Shown: positions 16,697-25,597 of the stretch, piece after piece
How positions within the stretch are numbered: the stretch's first letter is position 1
How the letters are laid out: the number at the start of each line of letters is the position of its first letter
DNA from: CAYVRJ01 sp964453645
GTDB taxonomy: Bacteria; Bacillota; Clostridia; Christensenellales; JAWKQI01
Direction of reading: 5' to 3'
Assembly (NCBI GenBank): GCA_964453645.1
Contig: CAYVRJ010000008.1
Coordinates: forward strand, 1 to 64,000
DNA length: 64,000 bases
The notes under the pieces: generated by a model
Databases searched by the model: none
Seen by the model: the letters and a program-made list of their open reading frames with translations, nothing else
What the model was told of the DNA's origin: nothing
Program-made: the position numbers and the translations under genes

Positions 16697-18100
16697 ATGA
16701 AGAAGATCACAATGCTCGTTATCATCGTTGCAATGATCGCAACAGCACTGCTGGGCTGTCAGCCAACCGCAGTACCGGCAGCTCCGGCTGCACCCGCCGA
16801 TCCCGCTGCTCCCCCCCAGGATGCACCAGCCCCTGCACCCGCAGGTGATGTCACCCTTCGCTTTATCGACGTATCTCCCGGACCCGTCCGCCAGGCATAC
16901 TTTGAAGATGCTTTTAAGCGGTTCGAAGGGGAGACAGGCATTAAAGTGAAATACGAATCCGTTCCCTGGGACGATGCAGCCAACAAACTGACCGTAATGG
17001 GCGCTTCGGGTCAACTGCCCGACGTTATGACAACATGGGCAGGATGGCTGGGACAATACGTGCCCGCAGGATGGGTTATTCCCCTCAACAAGTACATCGA
17101 CCCGGTGAAGTCCGAGTTTACAGACGTTGTCACCAACATCATCTGGAAGTCTGAAACCGAAAACTTCACAAACATCTACACCGTACCCGACGGGCTCATG
17201 GTGAAAGGTATTTACTACCGCAAAGATTGGGCAAAAGAAAAGGGCATGAACTTCGACGAAAACTGGACGTATGACGATTACTTTAAAATGGTTGAAGGCA
17301 TGTACGACGCAGGGCAAAACCACTACGGTGCATCTTATCGCGGTGCCAGAGGCGCCTTCGATCCTCTGATGGCCTATATGCAATCCTTTACCGGTGGCAG
17401 AACCTATGACGACGAGGGCAACTGTCTGTTAAACTCCAAGGAGAGCGTGGCAGCGTTTATCAAGTGGACGGATGTCTACAAGAAAGGTTTTGTTCCCAAA
17501 GAATCCATCAACTGGGGATTTGTTGAAATGGTGGACAACTTCACAGGCGGACTCACAGGAACCCTCATCAACGACTCCGAAGTTGCAGCAACCTGCCTTG
17601 AAAACATGAAGGACGAACAATGGGGCGTTATGCCCATGCCTCTCTCCACTGTAGACCCCAACTTGCGCTTAAATACAGTGAACAGCCCCTATTCCTACAC
17701 CATTTCGGGACACAGCAAAAACCCCGATGAAGCTTGGAAGCTCATCGAATTCTTAACAAGACCCGACAACAATATTGAATACTGCAAGTTGACAGGTTTG
17801 ATCCCCATTAAAAAATCCGTGGGCGACGATCCCTTCTATGGCGAAGATGGCCCCTATGCGGGATTTGTAAAACAGTTAAACGATCCCAAAGTGGCAGTGC
17901 CTCCCCTGTACGGCCCCATGGAAATCACAGACCTGCACCAGGGTATGCTGCACGAAGAAGTGCAAAAATATCTGCTGGGCGACCAGAGTGCAGAGGACAC
18001 ACTGAATAAGATTGCCAACGAACTCACAACCAGAATGAAAGCATATTTGAAAGACAACCCCGGTGCTGTTGTTGAACAGGCAAAGAAAGTAGCAAGCTGA
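16697..18100 (+). CDS. ABC importer solute-binding lipoprotein (sugar type)
   Basis: 467 residues. The lipoprotein signal peptide ends in the lipobox LLGC (Cys about residue 20) and is followed by a Pro/Ala-rich linker. The binding domain is of family 1 (maltose-type): FEGETGIKVKYESVPWDDA, MTTWAGW and many surface aromatics (W, Y) as in sugar sites. GGAGG precedes the ATG at 16697. It delivers substrate to the two permeases downstream. The genes around it suggest a ligand carrying an amino acid or sulfur group as well as a sugar, but this is inference. Confidence 0.88.
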   Translation: MKKITMLVIIVAMIATALLGCQPTAVPAAPAAPADPAAPPQDAPAPAPAGDVTLRFIDVSPGPVRQAYFEDAFKRFEGETGIKVKYESVPWDDAANKLTVMGASGQLPDVMTTWAGWLGQYVPAGWVIPLNKYIDPVKSEFTDVVTNIIWKSETENFTNIYTVPDGLMVKGIYYRKDWAKEKGMNFDENWTYDDYFKMVEGMYDAGQNHYGASYRGARGAFDPLMAYMQSFTGGRTYDDEGNCLLNSKESVAAFIKWTDVYKKGFVPKESINWGFVEMVDNFTGGLTGTLINDSEVAATCLENMKDEQWGVMPMPLSTVDPNLRLNTVNSPYSYTISGHSKNPDEAWKLIEFLTRPDNNIEYCKLTGLIPIKKSVGDDPFYGEDGPYAGFVKQLNDPKVAVPPLYGPMEITDLHQGMLHEEVQKYLLGDQSAEDTLNKIANELTTRMKAYLKDNPGAVVEQAKKVAS

Positions 18101-18115
18101 TCAATAATAAACGAA

Positions 18116-18142
18116 GGAGGGTGTTTCGTATAAGCACCCTCC
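18116..18142 (+). terminator. Hairpin between the binding-protein and permease genes
   Basis: GGAGGGTG (18116-18123) pairs with CACCCTCC (18135-18142), followed by ACTTTTTTG. It can act as a partial terminator and as a 3' block to RNase, a common way to make more binding protein than permease. Confidence 0.6.
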
Positions 18143-18182
18143 AATCACTTTTTTGTTTTCAATTAATTTGGAGGTATCTAGT

Positions 18183-19166
18183 ATGGATCCATCCGCAAGA
18201 TGGTATATTTGGGCCATTGTGGGACTCATCATTCTCATTTATTTTTATGTGATATCCAGCAAAAACAAAAAGGAATACGGCAGAATGAACAAACAGCTCC
18301 TGGAGCCGTATTTGTTTATCTTCCCGGTGCTGCTCATCCTGTTTGGCCTGTACGGTTATCCCCTGGTGGACAGCATTGTCATGTCCTTTCAAAACTATAA
18401 ACTCTCCGCACCCAACAACATCGGGTTTAACGGAGTGGACAACTATGCAAAACTCTTTTCCGATCCAGATATGGGCTTAATCTCTGCCAATTCTGTGATT
18501 TATGTCGTGGCATCCGTTGCACTGCAATTTGTATTGGGCATGATTTTGGCGTTGGCACTTCGCAATAAATTCAGGGGAAGAAACATTTATCAATCCATCG
18601 TCTTTTTACCCTGGTCCTTTTCTGCCTTTGTGGCAGGTTTAATGTTTCGTTGGTCCTTTAACGGCGAATACGGAGTGGTGAACGATTTGCTGCTAAAGAC
18701 GGGGCTGATCGGCGAGCGCATCCCTTGGCTGGGCACACCGGGGCTTTCCTTAGCCGTGGTGGTCTTTGCCATGGTGTGGATTGGGGTTCCCTTCTTCGCT
18801 ATTATGATCTTAGCTGCCCTGCAATCCATTCCCAACGACGTGTACGAATCTGCAAAGATCGACGGTGCGGGATCGTTTAGAAAATTCTTTGCCATCACCC
18901 TGCCCTATATCAAACCCACCGTCATCATGACATTGCTGCTTCGCACCATCTGGATTTTTAACTCCTTTGACTTTATCGTCATCATCACCGGGGGAGGGCC
19001 TGCAAACTACTCCCAGACGCTGCCCAGTTATATGTATTCCAAGGCCTTTTCCAGCTACGACTTTGGTTTGGCTTCTGCCCTGGGCACTGTGCTCATGACC
19101 ATACTCATCATCTACGCTTTGGTATTCCTTCGGGTTACCCAATACAATAAGGCAGGTGACTTTTAA
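18183..19166 (+). CDS. ABC sugar permease (MalF/UgpA type)
   Basis: 327 residues. The EAA loop is DVYESAKIDGAGSFRKFFAITLPYIKPT, which contacts the ATPase. Six typical transmembrane helices start around residue 40 (YLFIFPVLLILFGLY); an additional hydrophobic segment at residues 8-23 precedes them. The start at 18183 has GGAGG 9 bp upstream. The stop overlaps the ATG of the second permease by one base. Works with that permease as the membrane channel of the importer. Confidence 0.88.
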   Translation: MDPSARWYIWAIVGLIILIYFYVISSKNKKEYGRMNKQLLEPYLFIFPVLLILFGLYGYPLVDSIVMSFQNYKLSAPNNIGFNGVDNYAKLFSDPDMGLISANSVIYVVASVALQFVLGMILALALRNKFRGRNIYQSIVFLPWSFSAFVAGLMFRWSFNGEYGVVNDLLLKTGLIGERIPWLGTPGLSLAVVVFAMVWIGVPFFAIMILAALQSIPNDVYESAKIDGAGSFRKFFAITLPYIKPTVIMTLLLRTIWIFNSFDFIVIITGGGPANYSQTLPSYMYSKAFSSYDFGLASALGTVLMTILIIYALVFLRVTQYNKAGDF

Positions 19167-20008
19167 TGAGTTATAAGACAATACGTTTGCTGCAAAAGAT
19201 CGGTCGGGTCGCCCTGCTCACATTTTTCTTTTTGCTGGTGGTGGCGCCCATTTACTGGATGTTTGTCACATCGGTGAAAACCCACCCCGAGATCATCAAC
19301 GCCCAAAACATCACCTATTTTCCCCAAACTTTCACCTGGGGAAACTACGAATCCCTCTTCGCCCAGTTGAGTTACGGGGATTATTTAAAGAACAGCATGA
19401 TTGTGTCTGTGACAACAGCCGTTGCCGTGACCATTCTCTCCATATCCGGGGGATATTCTTTGGCGCGGTATAAGTTTCGGGGCAAGACCTCCATGCTCAC
19501 CTTCTTCCTCTTAACCCAGATGATCCCGGCCATACTGGTGATCATCCCCATTTATATCGTGTATGCACAGCTCAGCATCATCGACACCCTGCCCTCTCTG
19601 GTCATCTTTTATATTGTGGTGAACCTGCCCTTCTGTGTCATCACCATGCGCAGCTTCTTCGAGCGCATACCCGCAGCACTGGAAGAGGCCTCTTGGGTGG
19701 ACGGGTGCACCAAGTTTGGCGGATTGATTAAGATTATACTGCCCGTGATGTTTCCGGGTATTGTGGCTGTGTTTGTATTTGCGTTTATCGGTGCGTGGAA
19801 CGAGCTCATTGCCGCAACCATCTTTACAAACACTTCCGAAATGTGGACCATTCCTGTGGGACTGAAGTCCCTCATCGGCAAGTACGACGTGAAGTGGGGT
19901 GCCCTCATGGCAGGGGGTGTACTGGCCCTCATTCCCACTGCGTTGATGTTTGTGTTTGTACAGCGGTTCGTGGTGGAAGGGCTCACAGCCGGTGGCGTAA
20001 AAGAATAA
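19166..20008 (+). CDS. ABC sugar permease (MalG/UgpE type)
   Basis: 280 residues with six predicted membrane helices and the EAA loop ALEEASWVDGCTKFGGLIKIILPVMFPG. Its ATG overlaps the stop of the first permease (TAATG), giving fixed stoichiometry. The C-terminus FVQRFVVEGLTAGGVKE is the canonical end of CUT1 permeases. Forms the heterodimeric channel with the preceding gene product. Confidence 0.9.
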   Translation: MSYKTIRLLQKIGRVALLTFFFLLVVAPIYWMFVTSVKTHPEIINAQNITYFPQTFTWGNYESLFAQLSYGDYLKNSMIVSVTTAVAVTILSISGGYSLARYKFRGKTSMLTFFLLTQMIPAILVIIPIYIVYAQLSIIDTLPSLVIFYIVVNLPFCVITMRSFFERIPAALEEASWVDGCTKFGGLIKIILPVMFPGIVAVFVFAFIGAWNELIAATIFTNTSEMWTIPVGLKSLIGKYDVKWGALMAGGVLALIPTALMFVFVQRFVVEGLTAGGVKE

Positions 20009-20028
20009 TCATAAGAAAGGTTATTATC

Positions 20029-20403
20029 ATGAAGAAAGTAATTTTAACGGAAAAAGCACCTGCTCCCATTGGGCCCTACTCCCAGGCGGTGCAGGTGGGC
20101 AACACTCTGTATTGTTCGGGGCAGATTCCCCTGTGCGCCGATACCGGCGAGTTTGCGGGAAGTGATATTACCACCCAGACGGAAAAGGTGTGTGAGAACG
20201 TTCAAGAGCTGCTCCATGCGGCAGGGTTTACCTTTGAGAATGTTGTGAAAACCACGTGTTTTTTAACGACTATGGGGGATTTTGCTGCGTTTAACGCTGT
20301 GTATGAGAAGTATTTTGTCTCCAAGCCTGCTCGGTCTTGCGTTGCGGCTCGGGAGCTGCCCAAGGGTGCGCTGGTGGAGATCGAAGTCATCGCTGTTAAT
20401 TAA
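20029..20403 (+). CDS. ridA: RidA family enamine/imine deaminase
   Basis: 124 residues of the YjgF/YER057c/UK114 trimer family. The signature includes APIGPYSQAVQVGNTLYCSGQIP, the active-site arginine is in PARSCVAARELPKGALVEIE, and the C-terminal glutamate in VEIEVIAVN. RidA hydrolyses the reactive 2-aminoacrylate type enamines made by PLP lyases. It closes the operon that begins with a PLP lyase, a link that supports elimination chemistry by that enzyme. The ATG at 20029 follows GAAAGG; the reading frame continues upstream but inside the permease gene. Confidence 0.92.
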   Translation: MKKVILTEKAPAPIGPYSQAVQVGNTLYCSGQIPLCADTGEFAGSDITTQTEKVCENVQELLHAAGFTFENVVKTTCFLTTMGDFAAFNAVYEKYFVSKPARSCVAARELPKGALVEIEVIAVN

Positions 20404-20410
20404 AGTTTTT

Positions 20411-20630
20411 TATTGGGGCGTTGCTCCAAACCCCGTTTATTTTCATGGGCGCTGCCCATACCCGCAAGGGGGTGACCCCCTTAACCCCTTATCGCAAAAG
20501 CGATAGCTTTGTGACAAAAAGTTTTTGGGTTTCCAAAGGGTTTTTTTTCAAAAAAACCCTTTGGCGGGTGCAGGGCAGAGCCCACGAAATGAGGGGTTCA
20601 AGGGGACGAGTAGTCCCCCGATGACTTTCA
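20411..20630. repeat. Dispersed intergenic repeat, copy R1
   Basis: About 220 bp of nested palindromes without coding potential: GGGGC...GCTCC, AAGGGGGTGACCCCCTT, GCAAAAGCGATAGCTTTGTG, ACAAAAAGTTTTTGGG (20514-20529), AAAGGG...CCCTTT and GGGCAGAGCCC. The same blocks in the same order occur at 56561-56760 and a short piece at 26022-26054. It probably also ends transcription of ridA and of the leftward phage-like genes. Confidence 0.6.
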
Positions 20631-20634
20631 CCCG

Positions 20635-21675
20635 CTATCTGGGGCCTACATGCTTGAAAATGTCTTGAGCGTTCTTTTGGTCCAGCAGCAGCTGATCGTA
20701 TTGCCGCTTTAGATCCGAATACAAACCGTAATCCGTCACCCGTATTTGGGCGGAATTCCTCTCAAAATACTCAATCTTACCCTTGGCGGTAAGCTTGCTC
20801 CAATCGCCAATAATACTGTCGGCCTTGCCGTTTTTGCTGCTGCCAGCCGAACTGGAACTGCCACCAGAAGGCGACGAACCTTTGGATGCAGCCGCTGCCG
20901 CAGCAGCCGCTTGCTGAGCTGCCTGCCTGTCCCGAAGCTCCTGCTCTCTAAGTTTCAGATTTTGCATCTGGAAGTACAAGTTGTTGTTGTATTCCATCAC
21001 CGCTTGGGCTTCCCTTTGTTGTTCCGTCTTCAGCTTGGAGATCAACCCCTCAATCTGCTCCAACCGAGTGGTGGAAAGCTTGTCCACTCCCTCGGCTAAA
21101 AGGGCACTTAAGTTGGAAATATCCCTGTCCAAATCCTCGATGCGCCGCTGCTTCTCGTTTAAATTACCCAGCAACATATCCCGCTCCTCGCTGTGTGCAC
21201 GGTTTTGCACGTCCAGCGCATAGGTGGATCGACCCATGCCCCGGGATAGGGCGTAATCCGACAACTGCTCCCGCTTGTTTGAAAAAGCACCTGCAATGGC
21301 GTTTGCCTTGTCTGTATAATCCTGTTCAGTGCGATTTTTAGTGAGCTCAATATCCGACTTATTGCGGTTGTACTGGCTTTGCAGTTGGTTTAGGGCCAGT
21401 TCGTGGCTGCGAAGGCCGGTGAGTTCGGCAATGCGCCTCAGTTCGCCGTCCGACATGGGCGTATATTCCTTAAAAGACGGGTTGTAACCCGAAGCAGAGG
21501 CACTGCCGCCGCTATAGGCGGTTGAGGAACTGCTGCTCCCAAAAAACTTTTGATAAGCAGCTTCGGTTTTATCCCCCCAAATGCCGTCCACAGCCAGCCC
21601 TGCGCCCAGCTTGTTCAGCTCCAGCTGCATTTGTTTGGTGCTGTCCCCCCTGGTACCGTAGTATTGTGATGCCAT
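20635..21675 (-). CDS. Phage-like protein with peptidoglycan-binding domain and coiled coil
   Basis: 346 residues. Residues about 8-45 resemble a peptidoglycan-binding domain type 1 (STKQMQLELNKLGAGLAVDGIWGDKTEAAYQKF). A Ser/Gly linker, a long coiled coil (about residues 80-250), an Ala run, another Ser/Gly linker and a short helical end follow. I know no exact match. Its place at the end of a tail module and its long helices suggest a tail needle, ejection or tail-associated protein that meets the cell wall; this is inference. It is the last gene of a five-gene minus-strand unit, 20 bp behind the tailspike gene, with a good GGAGG site. Confidence 0.6.
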   Translation of the reverse strand: MASQYYGTRGDSTKQMQLELNKLGAGLAVDGIWGDKTEAAYQKFFGSSSSSTAYSGGSASASGYNPSFKEYTPMSDGELRRIAELTGLRSHELALNQLQSQYNRNKSDIELTKNRTEQDYTDKANAIAGAFSNKREQLSDYALSRGMGRSTYALDVQNRAHSEERDMLLGNLNEKQRRIEDLDRDISNLSALLAEGVDKLSTTRLEQIEGLISKLKTEQQREAQAVMEYNNNLYFQMQNLKLREQELRDRQAAQQAAAAAAAASKGSSPSGGSSSSAGSSKNGKADSIIGDWSKLTAKGKIEYFERNSAQIRVTDYGLYSDLKRQYDQLLLDQKNAQDIFKHVGPR

Positions 21676-21695
21676 GGTTTTCCTCCTTGTATTTT

Positions 21696-23681
21696 TTACA
21701 TATATGTGATTTCAATGGCTGGCGGCCCGGCACTCGTCAGCCCGTATGCCCAAAAATAGTTGGACTTTTCGGTGTCGTACAAGCCGATTGCATTGATGGT
21801 TCCAGCCTTAAAATCCAAAGCCACTTGGGTGGGCAACCCCATCCACACCGCTCCTGAGGAGGGAACGTTACCCACATAACCGTAGTCGGTCACAGTGACT
21901 GGTTGGGCGGTGGAATTCACATCTCTTTTGAGACCGGTTACGTGGATCTTGGTGTTTTGTGCCGCAAAACCACCGCAGTAAATATTGAGCCGCACTGCCA
22001 TGATGGACTTGTTCTGCAAGTCGTTGTAGATGGCGTTGCCGTAGTTGAGGGTGGAGTAATACAAAACGCCGTCCGAATCCCTACCGTGGTAGATGCGGGA
22101 CACCCCTTCCAAACGCTGCCCGTTGGCAAATACGGCGGACGTTGTTGCCACGTATTTCTTAGTGGTGTTGGTGGAAGCGGTATAGTCGATGCTGGAAACT
22201 TTTGTGCAAGTTCCGGCACTCAGCACCACTCCCCCGTTTTCCAACTGATCCCGCATGAGCATGTAGTTGGGCCAAGCATCGATCCCCGTGACGATGGAAC
22301 CGCTGGCCTTCACCGAATAATAACAGGAACCGGTGACCGAACGCATGTTGACAATACTGCCCGCCTCGGCGCACAACCCCACGTTATACCCTTTAATAGC
22401 TCCGCCCCCGATGCTGCCGCTGGCGCAGTACACCCCGATGCCGTGGATCAACGGCCCAGCACCGCTGCCCTTGATGAGGGTGCAGTGGTGGACGTTTACC
22501 GGGGTTTTGTAGCTGTAGATGGTGGCAATGCTGCCGGGACGGTCGTCCTGAATGGTGATGCCCTCCATAAACAATCCCCCGCAGTGCTCCACAATGACTT
22601 TGCCAAAAATTTTGGGATCACTGCCGTAGCCGTAAATGCCAAAGCGAAGCTGTCCGGGAAAGCTGTAGGCGTTGATACTCTCGAAGAACAAATCTCCTGT
22701 GCGCAGCAAAATATACACCGGAATGTTGGTGATATAGGGCAGGCGGCGCAGGGCTTCCCCGATGGTTTTTAGGGGTGCAGCCGAGGACGTTCCCGCATTT
22801 ACGTCCGAACCATAGAAGGAGGAGACGTAAAAATCCACGATGGTGGGGTCGTACTTCGCTAACGTCATTCCCCCCACCCGAAGCTCTTGGGTGGACAACT
22901 TGTCAAACCCGTTCATATCGGCACTCATGGTGAGCTTGGGTTCCCCCGAATTGGGGTTTAAGGGGTCGAGAATCTTTAGAGAAAAGTTGGATGAAGTGAT
23001 GGATACCCGATCCCCAAACACCTCGATCCCCGAAGAAAACACTTCGTTTTCTGCCGCCACCCAGTCCAGAGGTTCCATACCCCGGGTGAGTTGTATGTCG
23101 GTGATGAGGCACTTCTCCCGGCTAAACACCTCCAAAAATGCACTGGTGATGTCCTCGGGGGTGGTGAAGGAAACCGTCACTTTTTCGTATTTATCGGTGA
23201 GGGGCTGTGTTTTTTCAAATATTTTTATGTCCCGTGCTGCCGCATTGGAGCCCTTTTGCCCAAACAGGGTGATTACCACGTCTCCGCTTTTGGCGTTTGG
23301 TGCCTTCCTCAACAGACAGGAGAAGCTGTGGAGTTTTGCAACTTCCAACTTTAAACCGTATTGGTACAGCCAACCCGAAACCGAGATGACCTTGTGCCCC
23401 AGGGTTTCATCGTCCACAGTGGAAACAACCCCTTCGGTCTCATAACCCGACAGGCCGTGTTCGCCCCTGCCGTTGCGGATGTAGTTCACCCTGCCCCGCT
23501 CCCCAGCCATGAGTGAGATGACATCTGCATTTTGGGTGATCAGCTTCTTACCCTCGTTCACTTGAAAGTCTTGGGCGGTGATACCCCCCATGAGTTTCAC
23601 CCAAATCATCTCCAACTGGTCGTTGAGGTTTTTTAAGGAGAGGGGCGATGTGTCGATGATCTTCTTAAATCCAAACTGCAT
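21696..23681 (-). CDS. Phage tailspike/tail fibre-like protein (beta-helix)
   Basis: 661 residues. The N-terminal 60 residues look like a particle-attachment region (LNDQLEMIWVKLMGGITAQDF). Residues about 80-215 form a jelly-roll/carbohydrate-binding-like domain. DFYVSSFYGSDVNAGTSSAAPLKTIGEALRRLPYI then opens a right-handed beta-helix (about 290-480) of the pectate-lyase type, and a beta-rich C-terminal domain follows. Such proteins recognise or cleave surface polysaccharides. The start ATG has GAGGTGGG in front. It follows the nozzle-like gene by 14 bp. The wording 'tail fibre' rests on architecture and neighbours, not on identity to a known phage. Confidence 0.65.
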   Translation of the reverse strand: MQFGFKKIIDTSPLSLKNLNDQLEMIWVKLMGGITAQDFQVNEGKKLITQNADVISLMAGERGRVNYIRNGRGEHGLSGYETEGVVSTVDDETLGHKVISVSGWLYQYGLKLEVAKLHSFSCLLRKAPNAKSGDVVITLFGQKGSNAAARDIKIFEKTQPLTDKYEKVTVSFTTPEDITSAFLEVFSREKCLITDIQLTRGMEPLDWVAAENEVFSSGIEVFGDRVSITSSNFSLKILDPLNPNSGEPKLTMSADMNGFDKLSTQELRVGGMTLAKYDPTIVDFYVSSFYGSDVNAGTSSAAPLKTIGEALRRLPYITNIPVYILLRTGDLFFESINAYSFPGQLRFGIYGYGSDPKIFGKVIVEHCGGLFMEGITIQDDRPGSIATIYSYKTPVNVHHCTLIKGSGAGPLIHGIGVYCASGSIGGGAIKGYNVGLCAEAGSIVNMRSVTGSCYYSVKASGSIVTGIDAWPNYMLMRDQLENGGVVLSAGTCTKVSSIDYTASTNTTKKYVATTSAVFANGQRLEGVSRIYHGRDSDGVLYYSTLNYGNAIYNDLQNKSIMAVRLNIYCGGFAAQNTKIHVTGLKRDVNSTAQPVTVTDYGYVGNVPSSGAVWMGLPTQVALDFKAGTINAIGLYDTEKSNYFWAYGLTSAGPPAIEITYM

Positions 23682-23695
23682 GGTACACCCACCTC

Positions 23696-25057
23696 CTATC
23701 TCTCCATATCCACGTATACGTCGGGGGGCAGAATCTCAAAATCCCCACCCTCCACGTTTTCAAAGCGAAACTTAATCCTCCTGCCCTTGCCATACATCCG
23801 GGTGCGCTTATAGCGCAGGGTGGGTTTTAAGCACATGAGCTTTTCCTTCACCTTGCTGTCTAAAAACCAAGAGAGTTTTAAGTTTCCGCCGCAGCCGTGG
23901 GTCTCCATCCTAAGCAGTTCCTTCTTGCTGCCCGCAAACCCCAAGTCCATAAAGGGTGTCTCCCACAGGGCGTGAATGGGTTCTCCCCCGAAGGTATCCC
24001 CCTTGTTGTATTCATAAACCACACCCGTGCCGTTGGATATGAGCAGCTTTTGCCCGTATTCCAAAAAGCTGTCCACCCGAAGGCCGTATTTTAACATAAA
24101 CGTGTTTTTTACTGTGTCGTATTCGATCACGGCGTTGTTCACTTGGTTGTCGTCCATGGGCAGGGCGATTAAATAGATATTGTCATAAAATACACCCACG
24201 GCATTTTTCACATATGTTGGGTTGATGCGGGACATGAGATCCCGAATCTTCAGGGAAGCAAAGGGCACCGTTTGGTTGCCGTCGTAGAGACACAACCCCT
24301 GCCTAGATAGAAAGAACACCCGTGAGCCGGTGGAGACGATGGAATCCTTCGCTACAGGGCCAACGATGCCGTAAATCTTGTCGATCTGATAGGTGCCCGG
24401 GTATGTGCCAAACACCCGGAACACGCAGTCCGACTTAAATACCACCACTTCGTTAAAAATGGTTTTCACCGCAATGACACTGCCCCCGTCGAAGGTGGGG
24501 ATATCGATAAACCCTGATTGCTCGGGGGTGGTGAAGTCCTGGGGATCGAAGGCCACCGAATAGTAGATGCGATCGGGTTCATTGGGTACCCCTGCCCCCC
24601 ACATGCGCTCAAAGTGAAGGGTGATACAGGAAAACCGCGGGAGCTGACCCAGTTCCTGTGCCGTTGTGCCATCCCACTTCACGGGGAAGTCCACGCCGTT
24701 GCTCATAAAGATGACGTCGTCCTCTCCCAGCATGTAGTTGATATACGAATACTTGCCGCCGTTGCGGCCTTGTTGTATTTTTGTCCACCCGTTTTGCCCC
24801 AAGCAGTAGAGGGCGCTGTGGGTGGAGGCAATGAGAATTTCCTCATAACCCGAGTTGGACCGCTTGTGGAACTTGAGCAGTCCCACAATGGGTTGATCCA
24901 GCGCAAAGTCCGAATAGGGTGCATAACCCTTGCACCGGCGCAGGGTGCCTTTGCGGGTGTCTACATTTTGGGCGTTTGGGGAGAGGGAGAGGGGAATTTC
25001 TTCCGCCGACTGCTCGATGCCCATAAACACGGGAAAACTAATCTTTGTTTCTGCCAT
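23696..25057 (-). CDS. Podovirus-like tail nozzle (beta-propeller) protein
   Basis: 453 residues, mostly beta strands arranged in repeated WD-like blades (GLLKFHKRSNSGYEEILIASTHSALYCLG, VSRVFFLSRQGLCLYDGN-type units). Length and fold class fit the nozzle proteins of short-tailed phages (P22 gp10 is about 470 residues; T7 gp12 is larger), which form the tube below the adaptor ring. The start at 25057 is supported by GAGGTGG; an ATG 12 bp earlier is inside the ribosome binding region. It follows the adaptor gene almost without gap, as in podoviral genomes. Assignment is by inference. Confidence 0.6.
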   Translation of the reverse strand: MAETKISFPVFMGIEQSAEEIPLSLSPNAQNVDTRKGTLRRCKGYAPYSDFALDQPIVGLLKFHKRSNSGYEEILIASTHSALYCLGQNGWTKIQQGRNGGKYSYINYMLGEDDVIFMSNGVDFPVKWDGTTAQELGQLPRFSCITLHFERMWGAGVPNEPDRIYYSVAFDPQDFTTPEQSGFIDIPTFDGGSVIAVKTIFNEVVVFKSDCVFRVFGTYPGTYQIDKIYGIVGPVAKDSIVSTGSRVFFLSRQGLCLYDGNQTVPFASLKIRDLMSRINPTYVKNAVGVFYDNIYLIALPMDDNQVNNAVIEYDTVKNTFMLKYGLRVDSFLEYGQKLLISNGTGVVYEYNKGDTFGGEPIHALWETPFMDLGFAGSKKELLRMETHGCGGNLKLSWFLDSKVKEKLMCLKPTLRYKRTRMYGKGRRIKFRFENVEGGDFEILPPDVYVDMER

Positions 25058-25065
25058 AAACCACC

Positions 25066-25587
25066 TCAAAACTTGTTGGTTAAGGAATCAAATCTAAGCC
25101 CCGCATCGTTGTTCACAGCCATAAAGTGGGCATAAAAAGCCTGTGCCTTGTTCCGGCTCTCCCCACCCCCCCGAAGCAGCATGCGGTATGTGGCATAGTC
25201 TGCCAGAGCGCTGTGGGTGTGGGGTGGCAGGGGTGGCATTTCGTCCAGCGAAACTAGATCCTCCGGGGGTGTGGTGTAGATCACCTTGAGTTCCTCGGAA
25301 CAGGAGGTGAAGATACCCTCGGGTTTTGTCTCGAAGTTGATTTTTCCACCTGCGGCGGTATAGATGCACAAAATGCGCACGATGGGCCGCTCAAAGGCAC
25401 TGTGGGGGATAAATCCCTCCTGGGGTTTTACCATCTGCTCGGTGACGATGGGGTATTTAATACACAGGGTGCGCAACCCTTCGTTGATGTAGCCAAGGAT
25501 GTCGGCAGCTAGTTCCTCCATGGTGATGTCGTCCACATCCTCCCCCATGTTGGAGAGTGTTTGTTTGATGATTTCTTCTGTTGTCAT
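25066..25587 (-). CDS. Phage head-tail adaptor-like protein
   Basis: 173 residues, largely helical at both ends with a beta-rich insert. It begins with a helix set (EEIIKQTLSNMGEDVDDITMEELAADILGYINEGLRTLC) and ends in LADYATYRMLLRGGGESRNKAQAFYAHF, which is the usual pattern of adaptor proteins (P22 gp4/SU10 adaptor type) that join portal and nozzle. The start at 25587 lies 11 bp behind the stop of the small upstream gene. No portal or capsid gene is present in the window. Confidence 0.6.
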   Translation of the reverse strand: MTTEEIIKQTLSNMGEDVDDITMEELAADILGYINEGLRTLCIKYPIVTEQMVKPQEGFIPHSAFERPIVRILCIYTAAGGKINFETKPEGIFTSCSEELKVIYTTPPEDLVSLDEMPPLPPHTHSALADYATYRMLLRGGGESRNKAQAFYAHFMAVNNDAGLRFDSLTNKF

Positions 25588-25597
25588 GATCAACACC

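Noticed and set aside
20411..20630. Coding frame through repeat R1
   Set aside because: The frame consists of nested palindromes shared with 56561-56760 in a different context; it is a repeat, not a gene.
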